From NCBI GenBank assembly GCA_030038695.1, contig JASHSN010000325.1, positions 1 to 5,903 of the forward strand: a DNA stretch of 5,903 nt. Reading direction: 5' to 3'. Shown one piece after another: positions 5,261-5,903 of the stretch (positions are counted from its first letter, which is position 1; every line of letters begins with the position of its first letter). The position numbers and the translations under genes were made by a program. This DNA is from Nitrososphaeraceae archaeon (GTDB lineage Archaea; Thermoproteota; Nitrososphaeria; Nitrososphaerales; Nitrososphaeraceae). The notes beneath the pieces are model-generated. The model saw nothing but the letters and a program-made list of their open reading frames with translations, did not search any database and had not been told where the DNA came from.

Positions 5261-5476
5261 ATTCTTGCAAGCAAAGGAACGCTAGTTGTATGACCTATTA
5301 TTATCTGAGTTGCTTCGATAAGAGCCTACTGTTCAATCGTCCGATTGATTTAGCTGTTTAATCATTAGAAACCGGCACCATATCGGAACATCGATCTGGC
5401 GCGTAAGGTCCGACAGCATAGAAAAATCGCTTTTATTAAAAAAATACATAATTAACATAAACTTTCATAAGGAAAA
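5261..5476. other. Intergenic region with a short dyad
   Basis: No gene seen. The only structure is a perfect inverted repeat at 5333-5348, TCAATCG and CGATTGA separated by two bases, which has the size of a protein-binding operator but lies about 130 bases before the promoter of the next gene. Confidence 0.3.
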
Positions 5477-5487
5477 GATATATATTT
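5477..5487 (+). promoter_or_regulatory. TATA-like promoter of the JAMM gene pair
   Basis: GATATATATTT centred about 27 bases before the ATG at 5509; the mRNA would start at or very near the start codon. This supports reading 5509-5649 as the first gene of an operon. Confidence 0.6.
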
Positions 5488-5508
5488 CTTACAACTTATA
5501 GTTTTTAT

Positions 5509-5649
5509 ATGCCGCGAGGACTTCCTTTCGTCAAAGACGCGAAAAAAGTACTAAAAAGCACAAAGATGTATATCACTAATGAGGCCGCTATGACCGACGA
5601 GGATGGTAACACAACGATACCTGTGACCAAACATTATTTCTTGTTATGA
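5509..5649 (+). CDS. Small unknown protein upstream of JAMM gene
   Basis: Product of 46 residues, family not recognised. The first half is basic (MPRGLPFVKDAKKVLKSTK), the second half acidic then hydrophobic (TDEDGNTTIPVTKHYFLL), without signal peptide or membrane helix. It does not end in a Gly-Gly tail, so it is not an evident ubiquitin-like modifier. Support for a real gene is the TATA-like box at the leaderless distance and the overlap of its TGA (5647-5649) with the ATG (5646-5648) of the JAMM gene, an ATGA junction typical of translational coupling. It could be a partner or regulator of the JAMM protein, a short leader frame whose job is coupling, or the remaining piece of a larger ancestral gene. 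Confidence 0.55.
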   Translation: MPRGLPFVKDAKKVLKSTKMYITNEAAMTDEDGNTTIPVTKHYFLL

Positions 5650-5903
5650 ATAGTGAAGTCCTCATAGCACAAGATAGCGCCAATAACATACTAGAAGACA
5701 GCAATAAATATGAACACGTTGAGACGGGTGGGTTGCTATTTGGAAAAATTGTAGACAAATACATTATAATTCTAAAGGTGGTAAACCTGCCAAATGCAAT
5801 TCGAACTCAAGTTCATTTTGAAATGGACGAAGATGTTGCGATAAGAGAAACTAAAAGGATGGAAAAAAGCGGACTTGAATATATTGGAAATTGGCATAAG
5901 CAT
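5646..5903 (+). CDS. JAMM/JAB-type metalloprotease, 5' part
   Basis: The first 86 residues are present; the window cuts the gene. The N-terminus shows the family layout: a helix, then HVETGGLLFGK (24-34) where E26 corresponds to the conserved catalytic glutamate of JAMM proteins, a strand KYIIILKVVNLPNA (38-51), and then the helix region leading to YIGNWHKH (79-86), whose H84-x-H86 forms the first two zinc ligands. The expected following proline and the S-x7-D/S-x2-D segment lie beyond the edge. The spacing and GNWHKH resemble the prokaryotic JAB group (Prok-JAB, like GEWHTHP), whose members often accompany E1-like (ThiF) and E2-like enzymes and cleave ubiquitin-like or similar tails; this association is family knowledge and is not shown here. 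It starts at an ATGA overlap with the 46-residue gene and has no Shine-Dalgarno of its own, so coupled translation is likely. Confidence 0.85.
   Translation, partial: MNSEVLIAQDSANNILEDSNKYEHVETGGLLFGKIVDKYIIILKVVNLPNAIRTQVHFEMDEDVAIRETKRMEKSGLEYIGNWHKH

Noticed and set aside
1..5903. tRNA, rRNA, CRISPR array, intact insertion sequence
   Set aside because: No tRNA-like cloverleaf, rRNA segment, regularly spaced repeats or transposase was found on either strand.

Overview
The window looks like an accessory stretch from an AT-rich ammonia-oxidising archaeon of the Nitrososphaerales (Thaumarchaeota), closest in feel to low-GC lineages such as Nitrosocosmicus. This is inference, since no rRNA or marker gene is present. 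The support is: (a) a secreted PsbP-like protein of the kind abundant in these archaea; (b) a flavin/F420-type split-barrel oxidoreductase; (c) an SPFH protein; (d) a prokaryotic JAMM protein; and (e) several genes with an archaeal TATA-like box about 25-28 bases before the start codon and no Shine-Dalgarno, which fits leaderless mRNAs.

Left part (1-1466): a small hypothetical protein with a CxxC motif (68-406, minus) is divergent from a secreted PsbP-like protein (678-1466, plus). The shared upstream region carries a TATA-like box for each gene and a possible long-range hairpin. The start of the PsbP-like gene is ambiguous: an ATG sits at the expected promoter distance but is one base out of frame.

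Centre (1467-3700): the PsbP-like gene converges on an SPFH/prohibitin-like membrane protein (1988-2920, minus). The gap between them holds two inverted repeats and, just past the SPFH stop, a decayed piece of a second SPFH-like gene (41 of 47 bases identical to codons inside the intact gene). A split-barrel PPOX-type oxidoreductase (3128-3700, plus) is divergent from the SPFH gene.

Right part (3701-5903): sparsely coding DNA with an open but start-less minus frame (3802-4041), a small unknown protein (4184-4450), a possible 48-residue membrane peptide immediately after it (4458-4604), and a strong TATA-like box followed by a near-perfect hairpin that may mark a small RNA or a mobile-element relic. 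A secreted peptide half made of glycine with six cysteines follows (5012-5236), ending in a terminator-like hairpin. The window ends in what appears to be the start of an operon: a 46-residue unknown protein whose stop overlaps the start of a JAMM/JAB-type metalloprotease, cut off by the window edge exactly at its HxH zinc motif. That last pair is the best lead for an interesting system, because prokaryotic JAMM proteins of this type often travel with E1-, E2- and ubiquitin-like partners; none of those partners is visible here.

Apart from the two-gene group at the right edge and perhaps 4184-4604, the genes appear to be single transcription units, so no common pathway can be read from the window.
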